A DNA stretch of 7,623 bases from an uncultured Clostridia bacterium (GCA_900554085.1 USGA01000029.1:1-7623), one strand, 5' to 3'. Counted from the stretch's first letter, positions 1-6,108 are shown. Made by a program: numbers and translations. The notes: a model not told the origin generated them from the letters alone.

Positions 1-121
1 ACGACTGACCGAAAAACACTCCCGCCGCGCCCGAGGCACCCAACACCGTCATCAGAACGACGAACACCAGCGCAAGCGCGCATACGACGATTATGCTTTT
101 CCGTTTCAGGACAATGAACAC
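1..121 (-). CDS. N-terminus of an exported or membrane-anchored protein (partial)
   Basis: The gene runs off the left edge, so only its first 40 residues are visible. They read VFIVLKRKSIIVVCALAL and continue hydrophobic to about residue 28, followed by a Gly/Ala-rich stretch. This is a short basic head (KRK) and one long hydrophobic segment, as in an uncleaved signal anchor or signal peptide. I prefer the GTG start at 121-119 because GAGGTG (131-126) lies upstream of it, with six bases between GAGG and the GTG. In-frame ATGs at 133-131 and 157-155 are possible but have no visible ribosome binding site. Clostridial cell-wall amidases can begin this way, but nothing visible proves that function. 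The gene is divergent from the membrane protein at 315. Confidence 0.6.
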   Translation of the reverse strand, partial: MFIVLKRKSIIVVCALALVFVVLMTVLGASGAAGVFFGQS

Positions 122-125
122 GGCA

Positions 126-131
126 CACCTC
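126..131 (-). promoter_or_regulatory. Ribosome binding site favouring the GTG start at 121
   Basis: On the minus strand GAGGTG lies just upstream of an in-frame GTG (121-119), with six bases between GAGG and the GTG. It overlaps the G of the alternative ATG (133-131), so using this site would exclude that ATG as the start. Confidence 0.5.
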
Positions 132-167
132 ATATTAGAACGGCTCGGGACGCGCATACGGACGGTT

Positions 168-186
168 TTTGTCGGAATTTGACAAA
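168..186. repeat. Perfect inverted repeat TTTGTC-N7-GACAAA, candidate operator
   Basis: Two perfect 6-base arms (168-173 and 181-186) surround an AT-rich 7-base centre. The repeat lies in the 193-base gap between two divergent genes, 35 to 53 bases upstream of the minus-strand start. A repressor site or a leader hairpin for the minus-strand gene would both fit. It does not match a box I know (for example GlnR/TnrA, PerR or LexA). The rest of the gap holds the plus-strand promoter and a purine-rich AGGAGG on the minus strand (200-205) with no start codon at a usable distance. Confidence 0.35.
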
Positions 187-274
187 GTTCGTCGTTGGCC
201 TCCTCTCGCCTTTCTCTCACAAATAGATATGCCGCGGACAAAAGATTGAGAACGCCTCAAACCGCTTGCTTTTC

Positions 275-303
275 TTGACTACTCCGCGCCGAAAATCTAT
301 ACT
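275..303 (+). promoter_or_regulatory. Near-consensus vegetative promoter for the membrane protein
   Basis: TTGACT (275-280), a 17-base spacer and TATACT (298-303) match the housekeeping sigma consensus at 5/6 and 5/6 with ideal spacing. Transcription should start near 310, only about five bases before the ATG at 315. Either the mRNA is nearly leaderless or translation begins further in, at the GTG at 372. Confidence 0.65.
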
Positions 304-314
304 TCCCTTAGGCT

Positions 315-1151
315 ATGAAAAACGAAAACGCGCTCAACAGTTTCAGAAACTTCGTCAAACAGGCGGCAAAAGTGCTTCTCCCCGTCGCCGCAGCCATTTG
401 CTACGCGCTTTTTGCGCTGACTTTCATCTACGCAATCGTGTTTGCGGCGGCGTGGAAATCGGCTATGGCATTCTTCCTTTCCGCGGCGATATCCTTTATC
501 GCGGCGGGGCTTGCCGTCTTTGCGACGGTGGCGGCTTACCGCCTCATCAACGGTATACCTAAAGAACAGCCTCAACCGCAGGAAGGCACCGTCGAAAACG
601 CGGACAAAAAACAACTCGTCGCGCGCTTTCTTCTCAAGAACGGCGGCTACATTCCCCTCGTGCTGGCGGTAATCTGCGTCGTCGCCGTTGCCGCGCTCGG
701 CGGAATAGATTCCGAAAACTGGGTCAAAGAACGCGCCGCCTACTGCGCTTCCGTCGGTTATCTGGCCGAGACCGACACAAGACTGACCGGATTCCAACGC
801 GAATACTACGTTCTTGACGACGAGAACACCCCCGAGGACGAAAGCGAACTCGTCGTTATAGACAAATTGCGGATAGACGCCGACGGGCGTACGGCGGTCA
901 TACGTTACGCCGAAACCGACGGAGACCGCATCACCGTGGAAACACGCGTACGCTACGAAAACGAGTACGTTATGACGGTAGAAAACGGAATCCTCACCGT
1001 TACACTCACCCGTGCGATAGACAAAATGCTGGCGCCTATGTTCGCGCCCTCCGCGGCGGAAAAACAATTCATAATCACCGTCCCGCCCGCCTACAAGGAC
1101 AGCATAACGGTGGAAACCGTCGCGGGCGAGACAATCTTTGCACGGGAATAA
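315..1151 (+). CDS. Membrane protein with a short DUF4097-like C-terminal region
   Basis: The product is 278 residues. I see three hydrophobic segments: about 20-46, 50-78 and 111-128. Between the second and third is a hydrophilic loop with the run PKEQPQPQE. Residues 129-278 form a polar, strand-rich domain. Its tail alternates strands in a way that resembles the first rung of DUF4097 'putative adhesin' beta-helix proteins: DADGRTAVIRYAE, then ENGILTVTL, then QFIITVPPAYKDSITVETVAGE. The protein stops where a full DUF4097 domain would continue, so it is either a minimal version or C-terminally shortened. The start is uncertain. ATG 315 has no clear ribosome binding site and is almost at the predicted transcript end. 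GTG 372 has AGGCGG five bases upstream and would give 259 residues beginning directly at the first helix. The gene is a single transcription unit between its own promoter and a terminator. Its function is unknown, and the DUF4097 link is a resemblance rather than a proven match. Confidence 0.75.
   Translation: MKNENALNSFRNFVKQAAKVLLPVAAAICYALFALTFIYAIVFAAAWKSAMAFFLSAAISFIAAGLAVFATVAAYRLINGIPKEQPQPQEGTVENADKKQLVARFLLKNGGYIPLVLAVICVVAVAALGGIDSENWVKERAAYCASVGYLAETDTRLTGFQREYYVLDDENTPEDESELVVIDKLRIDADGRTAVIRYAETDGDRITVETRVRYENEYVMTVENGILTVTLTRAIDKMLAPMFAPSAAEKQFIITVPPAYKDSITVETVAGETIFARE
361..366 (+). promoter_or_regulatory. Possible internal ribosome binding site (AGGCGG) for GTG 372
   Basis: AGGCGG sits five bases before an in-frame GTG (372-374, Val20 of the long form). 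The upstream ATG at 315 has only TTAGG with almost no spacing. This makes GTG 372 a serious alternative start, with a leader of about 60 bases from the predicted promoter. Confidence 0.35.
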
Positions 1152-1204
1152 ACTCCGCGCTGACAGAGAAAACGACGGAACGAACCGCTTTGAAAAATCT
1201 AAAG

Positions 1205-1231
1205 AAAAACAGCCCCGCGGGGCTGTTTTTT
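1205..1231. terminator. Bidirectional intrinsic terminator between convergent genes
   Basis: A perfect 26-base palindrome (1205-1230) centres on CCCCGCGGGG, with A-runs on its left and T-runs on its right. It can form an 11-base-pair stem with a CGCG loop. Read rightward it ends in six T residues and terminates the membrane-protein gene (stop at 1151). Read leftward it ends in T5-C-T3 and terminates icd (stop at 1260). Confidence 0.9.
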
Positions 1232-1259
1232 GCTTTGTTACAGGAACGGTTGCCGACGT

Positions 1260-2453
1260 TCACGCCTCAAGCCTGCGTGCAATCGCTTCGAGGAACGCGC
1301 GACTGGAGAGAGGTTTGACGGTGACGCCGTCGAGACGGAACAGCCCCGCAAGGTCCTTGGTCATTTCGCCGTTTTCTATGGTGTCGACAGTCGCCTTTTC
1401 GAGCCTGTTTGCAAAATCCACGAGTTCGGAGTTGCCGTCCAGTTCGCCGCGTTTTCTGAGAGCGCCCGTCCACGCAAAGAGGGTCGCCACGGAATTGGTC
1501 GAGGTTTCCTCCCCTTTCTGGTGCTTGCGGAAATGTCTGGTGACCGTACCGTGAGCGGCTTCGAATTCGTACGCTCCGGTCGGAGACACGAGAACGGAAG
1601 TCATCATAGCAAGCGAACCGAAAGCCGTCGCCACCATATCGCTCATCACGTCGCCGTCGTAATTCTTGAGCGCCCAGATGAAGCCGCCTTCGGAACGCAT
1701 AACGCGCGCCACGGCGTCGTCGATGAGGGTGTAGAAGTACTCTATCCCCGCCGCTTCGAACTTGTCTTTATACTCGGCTTCGTAAATCTCGGCGAATATG
1801 TCCTTGAACGTATGGTCGTAGACCTTGGAAATGGTGTCCTTCGTCGAGAACCAAAGGTCGGTCCTGGTGTCAAGCGCGTAGTTGAAACAACTCTTCGCGA
1901 AACTTCTTATGCTTGCGTCGGTGTTGTGAATCGCCTGCAGTATGCCTTTCTTGTCGCCGAAATTGAAAACTATCCGGCTTTCGTCGCCGCAGTTGAGCGT
2001 GGCCTTGCCGCCGGCGACGGCCATTTCCACCCCCTTATATACGTCTCCGTAAGCGTGACGGGCAATGGTTATGGGAGCCTTCCACCCGGGAACGAGCGGG
2101 GTTATGCCTTTCACTATGACGGGAGCACGGAACACCGTTCCGTCCATAATGGCACGGATTGTGGCGTTGGGGCTCGGCCACATCTTGCGCAGCCCGAACT
2201 CTTCCACTCTCTGCGCGTTTGGGGTTATGGTGGCGCACTTGACGCCGACGCCCAACCTCAGGCAAGCCTCTGCCGCGGCCGCGGTCACCTTGTCGCCGTC
2301 GGCGTCGCGGTTTTCGAGAGAAAGGTCGTAGTATTCCGTCTTAAGGTCGACGTAAGGCAGAATGAGAATGTCTTTTACCCACTGCCAGAGCACGCGGGTC
2401 ATTTCGTCGCCGTCCATTTCGACGAGCGGAGTTGTCATAGGAATTTTTTTCAT
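1260..2453 (-). CDS. icd: NADP-dependent isocitrate dehydrogenase, eukaryote-like dimeric type
   Basis: The product is 397 residues and full length. The enzyme oxidatively decarboxylates isocitrate to 2-oxoglutarate with formation of NADPH, linking carbon flow to glutamate synthesis. It belongs to the type II family of human IDH1/IDH2, not the E. coli type. Substrate residues fall at the same numbers as in IDH1: Ser94, Asn96, Arg100 and Arg109 in SPNATIR...GTVFR, Arg132 in ARHAYGD, and Tyr139. The catalytic Lys is Lys205 (STKDT). Metal ligands are Asp245 (LIDD) and Asp268/Asp272 (NYDGDVMSD). GTVTRHFR (302-309) keeps the Arg-His pair that binds the 2'-phosphate, so the cofactor should be NADP. 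GAGGTGAG precedes the ATG by a few bases. A terminator lies on each side, so the gene is probably transcribed alone. The identification is secure. Confidence 0.97.
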   Translation of the reverse strand: MKKIPMTTPLVEMDGDEMTRVLWQWVKDILILPYVDLKTEYYDLSLENRDADGDKVTAAAAEACLRLGVGVKCATITPNAQRVEEFGLRKMWPSPNATIRAIMDGTVFRAPVIVKGITPLVPGWKAPITIARHAYGDVYKGVEMAVAGGKATLNCGDESRIVFNFGDKKGILQAIHNTDASIRSFAKSCFNYALDTRTDLWFSTKDTISKVYDHTFKDIFAEIYEAEYKDKFEAAGIEYFYTLIDDAVARVMRSEGGFIWALKNYDGDVMSDMVATAFGSLAMMTSVLVSPTGAYEFEAAHGTVTRHFRKHQKGEETSTNSVATLFAWTGALRKRGELDGNSELVDFANRLEKATVDTIENGEMTKDLAGLFRLDGVTVKPLSSRAFLEAIARRLEA

Positions 2454-2454
2454 A

Positions 2455-2476
2455 ATCTCACCTCAAACGATGAGAT
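2455..2476. repeat. Inverted repeat ATCTCA-N10-TGAGAT at the icd start
   Basis: Perfect 6-base arms (2455-2460 and 2471-2476) surround the icd ribosome binding site region. The right arm overlaps the candidate -10 box, so it is probably not in the transcript. That favours a DNA operator over an mRNA hairpin. A second small dyad, GCGC-TCA-GCGC (2491-2501), overlaps the -35 and spacer. Both are short enough to be chance. Confidence 0.25.
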
Positions 2477-2503
2477 GATACCACATTCCCGCGCTCAGCG
2501 CAA
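2475..2503 (-). promoter_or_regulatory. Candidate icd promoter, extended -10 type
   Basis: On the minus strand, TTGCGC (2503-2498), a 17-base spacer and TATCAT (2480-2475) lie just upstream of icd. A TG one base before the -10 box gives the extended form. The -35 is weak (TTG only), but the position is right: after the ddl terminator and before the icd ribosome binding site. The predicted transcript start is near 2468. Confidence 0.5.
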
Positions 2504-2542
2504 CAAAATGAAAAGCCCCGAAGTCCCGCCGCCTCCGCAGAC

Positions 2543-2589
2543 AAAAAAAAAGACGGAAGCGCTCCGACCTCCTGCCGACGCCTCCGTCT
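2543..2589 (-). terminator. Intrinsic terminator after ddl
   Basis: Read on the minus strand, AGACGGAGGCG (2589-2579) pairs with CGCTTCCGTCT (2561-2551). That gives 11 pairs, one of them G-U, across a 17-base loop, followed directly by eight more T residues (2550-2543). It starts 41 bases beyond the ddl stop and closes the tsaE-to-ddl operon before icd. Confidence 0.9.
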
Positions 2590-2630
2590 CCCCTTTCGTA
2601 CGCCGTATCCGCGGCGGCGGCATTCCCGCG

Positions 2631-3752
2631 TTATTTTTTCGCAAAACGGCTTTTTGCCCCGCGCTTGCCGTAAAACTCCAGCACGGGCGAACGGAAAACG
2701 GTCCTGCCCGCAATGCGCTTGCCTCTCGCCGCGCCCTCGGCGATAAGTTCCTCCAGAAGTTCGGTGAAATTTATCCCGAGCGGCTCGAAAAGATAGAAAG
2801 CGAAAGACCCGGGAACGGTGTTTATTTCGTTCACGTAAACCTTGCCTCTCGTCTTGTCCACCAGAAAATCCACGCGCACCACTCCGAAAAGTTCGAGTTC
2901 GCGGTAAATTCTCTCCGTGTTGGCTCTCACCACGCGGTTGAGGTCTCCTATCGCCGCGGGCATTACGTTGCCTCCTCCCTTTTCACCGCGCATATATTTG
3001 TCCTCGAAGGTGAGAATGTCTCCCGCGGAGACGGGCTGTTCCGTCTCGGACACCACCACCTTGCCGTCGCGCAGGAAAGCCGCGCAGTTCACCTCCGTGA
3101 AATCGACAAGTTTTTCTTCGACGATAACCTTGTCTCCGAATTCGAACGCCGTTTCCAGGGCTCGGGCGAGTTCCTCGGAATCTTCCGCCGCGCTTATTCC
3201 GATACTGCTGCCCTGCGAAACGGGCTTGACGATGAGCGGATAATCCAGTTTCGCCGCCTTCAGCACATCGGGACATTTGCCCTCGGAGCATTCCGCTCTG
3301 GTAAGCACGGCATACGGCACCACATTCAACAGCATATTGTCGAATATACGCTTGGAAAGCACTTTGTCCATTCCGATGGCAGACCCCGCCACGTCGGACG
3401 AACAGTACGGGACTCCGTTGAAATCGAGCAAACCCTGCAAAACGCCGTTCTCTCCCTCACCGCCGTGACAGCAGATAAGCGCGACGTCGGGCTTCCACTC
3501 CCTTTTGAGTTTGCCGCGCTTCACCGAACAGAACACGCCGTCCGCAAGCGTTACCGCCGTGTGTTCCTCGGGACGGAAAGGCGTGAAAGCCGACACCGAA
3601 TTCATTCCGCCGGTATAAAAGATACCGTCCTTGATGTAGACCGGGTGCACTTCGTGCTCGCTTTCCGACAATGCGGCGAGCGCCTGCATCGCGGTAATCA
3701 CCGATATATCGCTTTCGGGCGAACGCCCGCCGAACAACACGGCAATCTTCAT
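2631..3752 (-). CDS. ddl: D-alanine--D-alanine ligase
   Basis: The product is 373 residues. This ATP-grasp enzyme joins two D-alanines in the cytoplasm, supplying the dipeptide MurF adds to the peptidoglycan precursor. The N-terminus is MKIAVLFGGRSPESDIS with the D-Ala-binding Glu13. HGGEGENG is at 96-103 and GSSIG at 181-185, with the Ser corresponding to E. coli DdlB Ser150. The omega loop has DKY at 251-253, so Tyr253 matches DdlB Tyr216. That predicts D-Ala-D-Ala rather than D-Ala-D-lactate. Arg293/Asp295 and Glu309/Asn311 are the expected catalytic and metal residues. After the NEINTVPG motif the sequence runs SFAFYLFEP, where DdlB has TSHSLVP. By position, Tyr320 replaces the substrate-carboxylate Ser281, a pattern I associate with some clostridial ligases. 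The frame stays open far upstream, but ATG 3752 has AGGAGG four bases away and starts the family motif. The ribosome binding site overlaps the murF stop, so translation is probably coupled. Confidence 0.96.
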   Translation of the reverse strand: MKIAVLFGGRSPESDISVITAMQALAALSESEHEVHPVYIKDGIFYTGGMNSVSAFTPFRPEEHTAVTLADGVFCSVKRGKLKREWKPDVALICCHGGEGENGVLQGLLDFNGVPYCSSDVAGSAIGMDKVLSKRIFDNMLLNVVPYAVLTRAECSEGKCPDVLKAAKLDYPLIVKPVSQGSSIGISAAEDSEELARALETAFEFGDKVIVEEKLVDFTEVNCAAFLRDGKVVVSETEQPVSAGDILTFEDKYMRGEKGGGNVMPAAIGDLNRVVRANTERIYRELELFGVVRVDFLVDKTRGKVYVNEINTVPGSFAFYLFEPLGINFTELLEELIAEGAARGKRIAGRTVFRSPVLEFYGKRGAKSRFAKK

Positions 3753-3756
3753 ATTT

Positions 3757-3762
3757 CCTCCT
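3757..3762 (-). promoter_or_regulatory. Ribosome binding site of ddl overlapping the murF stop
   Basis: AGGAGG (3762-3757) precedes ddl ATG 3752 by four bases and shares bases with the murF TAG (3763-3761). It fixes the ddl start despite the long open frame upstream, and suggests the two proteins are made in a coupled way. Confidence 0.8.
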
Positions 3763-5353
3763 ATTCGCTGTAATTGTCGGGAAGGTCGTTGAGCAACAAC
3801 AGGACGTCTCCGAGGTGCAGGAGTTCGGGAAACTTTCCTTCCGCCTCGGACAAGGTGCGGAATATATGCGTCTCTCCCCCGAAGCCGTTTTCTTTCAACC
3901 CCCTTCGGAGCGGCGCCGTGCGTTTCTCGCCTATCAGCACCGCCACGTCGCACACCTCCGCAATGCGCCTGCCCAACAGATAATTCTCCTCCTCCTCGGC
4001 TTCGCCGAGTTCCACCATTCCGGGAGTGACCACCACCTTGCGCCCCGCAAACAACGACAACACGTCGAGCGCGCATCTCGCCCCGTCGGGATTGCAGTTG
4101 AAAGTGTCGTCGATAATCTTCACACCGTTGCCGTGAATGAGTTGCAATCTGTGCTCCACGGGTTCCAGTCCGGCAACGGCGCGGGCTATATCCCTGAGCG
4201 GCACACCGAGACAATACGCCATAGCCGCGGCAAGCGCGATGTCGAGAATATTGTGTTCGCCGAGAAGTCGCGTCGCGCACTCCACGCTGTCCTCTCCCAC
4301 CGACAGCGTGAATACGCACCCGTCCTCGCATACCGCGGCGTCGGACACCCTCACCGCGCAGTTTTCGCCCTCACCCGCAAGCACGATGTTGCCTCTTGCG
4401 TTTTCGGCGATTGCGGGGAGCGAAGCGAGCGCCCCCGACACCACGCATACCCCGCGCTCCGAGGAGACATCCAGAACGCGGACTTTCTCGCGGATTATGG
4501 CTTCTCTGCTGCCGAAAGTCTCGAGATGTTGAGTATTGACAGCCGTAAGAATCGAGTGCGTGGGACGCACTATTTTCATAAGTTTTTTGATGTCGCCTTT
4601 CCTGCGCGCGCCCATTTCGGCAATGAAAACGTCGTGCGCGGGAGTAAGCCTTTCCGTCGTTCTGGCAATTCCCATAGGTGTGTTGAAACTGCCCTCCGTC
4701 GCCAGAACGTTGTATTTGCCCTCGAGCATTGCGGCAAGATAGTTCTTGACGGAAGTCTTTCCGCAACTTCCGGTGATTGCCACCTTGATGAGGTCGTGCC
4801 TTTCGTTGAGCCTTTTGAAAGCCCGTTTTTCGTAGCGGCGATTATTCAGCCGTTCGAAAACGTTGACAACCGACAACACACCCGCAAACAACACGGGATA
4901 AACGACGGGTATTGCGAAAAACAGCGGATATCTAAGATAGAAATCGTCCGTATTGGCGTTGAGCACCGTAAGCGCTACGGTGACGACGGCGGTAATGACG
5001 ACGGCGCACGATACGATTGCGCGCACGGCACGGCGGGTGTATCGGAGCGGTTTTTTCTTTTCGGTATTGTCTTCTATGAAATAAAGTGCAAACTCCGCTA
5101 TGAAAAAGAACAGTCCCGAAAGAAATCCCCAGAACGCACGCGAAGATACGAAATAAAACCCCGTCCAGATTGCCGTGAAAATCACCGCGCAGACAACGTC
5201 GGTTATGTACGCCGAGCGCACCTGACGGGAGCGGAAAACCGCGGAGGGACGGTAATTGTCGAGTTGGGCGGCGTGCAGGCAGGGGCGGGCCATTGCCGCC
5301 GTGACGACGAGTGTCATCAGAACATAGAACCAATCTCCGCGCGCAAAAACCAT
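3761..5353 (-). CDS. murF: Membrane-anchored MurF-like Mur ligase
   Basis: The product is 530 residues, against about 450 for an ordinary MurF. Residues 1-165 carry about five hydrophobic helices (roughly 8-24, 49-69, 74-93, 110-131 and 143-165). A conserved-looking LHAAQLDNYRP (26-36) follows the first helix, and a basic stretch (171-181) follows the last. The catalytic part then resembles MurF: P-loop GSCGKTS at 195-201, SFNTPMG at 222-228 (compare GNLNN.IG), EMGA at 246-249, NTQHLETFGS at 273-282, GEHNILDIALAAA at 365-377, EHRLQ at 400-404 and DDTFNCNPDG at 415-424. The family would attach D-Ala-D-Ala to the UDP-MurNAc-tripeptide using ATP. What is missing is the normal N-terminal UDP-sugar domain with its DSR motif, and the C-terminal KGSR, which reads LLLNDLPDNYSE here. 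ATG 5353 has GGAGGGG just upstream. Ddl, maker of its likely substrate, follows after 8 bases. MurF is the best call, but another membrane Mur-type ligase acting on a lipid-linked substrate is possible. Confidence 0.8.
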   Translation of the reverse strand: MVFARGDWFYVLMTLVVTAAMARPCLHAAQLDNYRPSAVFRSRQVRSAYITDVVCAVIFTAIWTGFYFVSSRAFWGFLSGLFFFIAEFALYFIEDNTEKKKPLRYTRRAVRAIVSCAVVITAVVTVALTVLNANTDDFYLRYPLFFAIPVVYPVLFAGVLSVVNVFERLNNRRYEKRAFKRLNERHDLIKVAITGSCGKTSVKNYLAAMLEGKYNVLATEGSFNTPMGIARTTERLTPAHDVFIAEMGARRKGDIKKLMKIVRPTHSILTAVNTQHLETFGSREAIIREKVRVLDVSSERGVCVVSGALASLPAIAENARGNIVLAGEGENCAVRVSDAAVCEDGCVFTLSVGEDSVECATRLLGEHNILDIALAAAMAYCLGVPLRDIARAVAGLEPVEHRLQLIHGNGVKIIDDTFNCNPDGARCALDVLSLFAGRKVVVTPGMVELGEAEEEENYLLGRRIAEVCDVAVLIGEKRTAPLRRGLKENGFGGETHIFRTLSEAEGKFPELLHLGDVLLLLNDLPDNYSE

Positions 5354-5379
5354 ATCCCCTCCGCAGCCGCTTCAAGGAC

Positions 5380-5409
5380 ATTATATTTTCGGAGCGTTCA
5401 CTTTGTGAT
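5380..5409 (-). promoter_or_regulatory. Candidate internal promoter for murF-ddl
   Basis: On the minus strand a perfect TATAAT (5385-5380) lies in the 44-base gap before murF. ATCACA (5409-5404, 4/6 match to TTGACA) is 18 bases upstream, inside the last codons of the hydrolase gene. The predicted start near 5373 would leave a leader of about 20 bases containing the murF ribosome binding site. Confidence 0.4.
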
Positions 5410-6099
5410 TTCCCTCACGAAAGCACGGAGTACGGACAGGAATTCGTCGCAATCGGTAAGATAGGCGAAATGCCCCCCTTTGAGCGGAAAAACGTGCGAA
5501 TCGGCTATGCCTCTGTTGAGACGCTTCGCCATATAGAACGGGGTATCGCGGTCGTCGCGTCCCCAGAAAATCGCCGTGGGACATTTCACGAGCGGCAAAA
5601 GCGGAGTCTGGTCGTAATTGACTATCCGCTTGAAACATTCTTTCATAACGGGAGAAAGCGCGCGGTAGTCGGAAGAACCCGCAAGCCCTTTTCCTCCCAT
5701 TTTCACCGAAAGTTTGTGGAATGCGACTTTGATATAATAAGAGGGCTTTCGGCGCGGTTTCAAACCCGCCGCGTCCACAAGGACCAGTCCGCGCACGCGC
5801 TCCGGGTGTTTCGCCGCTATTTCGAGCGCCACCCTGCCGCCGAAACTGTGCCCCACCAACACGGCTTCCGAGATTCCGTTCCGCTCCATCAGCGAAAGAA
5901 TATCGTCGGCGTATTCGGGGACTCCGCGCGGCGAATCGGGCTCGGCACTGTCGCCGAAGCCGCGAAAATCGGGTGTAATCGCACGGTAACCCGACCGTTT
6001 CAGCATATCCGCGGACAAAGAAAACGCCGAGGAGTTGCCTCCCCAGCCGTGCAGAAAAATTACGTATGCGCCGTCACGGACAGTATCGTCGCTGTGCAA
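5398..6099 (-). CDS. Alpha/beta hydrolase of unknown substrate
   Basis: The product is 233 residues with a compact alpha/beta-hydrolase fold. HGWGG (17-21) supplies the oxyanion hole, and PDFRGFGDS (43-51) is a typical fold motif. GHSFGG (83-88) holds the nucleophile Ser85. Asp183 in WGRDDRDTP (179-187) and His210 in GGHF complete the triad. Residues 115-165 are the likely lid, which decides substrate and cannot be read by eye. There is no signal peptide, so the enzyme is probably cytoplasmic. The start appears to be TTG (6099-6097): no ATG or GTG lies in frame between the upstream stop and the HGWGG motif. AGGAGG is present but only three bases away, closer than usual, so the exact start is uncertain. 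The gene follows rimI by 7 bases, in the place where tsaD often sits, and precedes murF. Esterase, lipase or peptidase-like activity is possible; I cannot choose. Confidence 0.88.
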   Translation of the reverse strand: MHSDDTVRDGAYVIFLHGWGGNSSAFSLSADMLKRSGYRAITPDFRGFGDSAEPDSPRGVPEYADDILSLMERNGISEAVLVGHSFGGRVALEIAAKHPERVRGLVLVDAAGLKPRRKPSYYIKVAFHKLSVKMGGKGLAGSSDYRALSPVMKECFKRIVNYDQTPLLPLVKCPTAIFWGRDDRDTPFYMAKRLNRGIADSHVFPLKGGHFAYLTDCDEFLSVLRAFVREITK

Positions 6100-6102
6100 G
6101 AG

Positions 6103-6108
6103 CCTCCT
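6103..6108 (-). promoter_or_regulatory. Ribosome binding site unusually close to a TTG start
   Basis: AGGAGG (6108-6103) overlaps the rimI stop TAG (6109-6107) and lies three bases before the hydrolase TTG. Close spacing and a TTG start should lower translation, while ribosomes ending on rimI could re-initiate here. Confidence 0.5.

Noticed and set aside
2631..3752. Ddl as a D-Ala-D-lactate (vancomycin-resistance type) ligase
   Set aside because: I first aligned the Phe of TFEDKY with the specificity Tyr. Counting through E. coli DdlB puts Tyr216 in AKY, which matches DKY here, so the D-Ala-D-Ala type residue is present. No vanH or vanX-like gene is nearby.
1230..3773. An 847-codon open frame on the plus strand, antisense to icd and ddl
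   Set aside because: It lies opposite two clearly recognisable genes, crosses their terminator and start regions, and its translation is rich in Arg, His and Val with no family motif. It is a codon-bias shadow in GC-rich DNA.
3753..4331. N-terminal extension of the ddl frame by about 190 codons
   Set aside because: The extension overlaps murF in another frame and is Arg/Gly-rich nonsense. ATG 3752 has AGGAGG and starts the MKIAVLFGG motif.
3761..5353. The membrane Mur ligase as a poly-gamma-glutamate synthase (CapB/PgsB)
   Set aside because: CapB also joins a membrane segment to a Mur-type ATPase, but as far as I recall it has one helix, is shorter and has an RGKST P-loop. This protein has five helices, GSCGKTS and MurF-like NTQHLE and DDTFN motifs, and sits next to ddl.
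3815..5464. A 549-codon open frame on the plus strand opposite the murF-like gene
   Set aside because: The minus-strand frame has clear Mur-ligase motifs and a ribosome binding site. The plus-strand translation has none and is rich in Arg, His and Glu.
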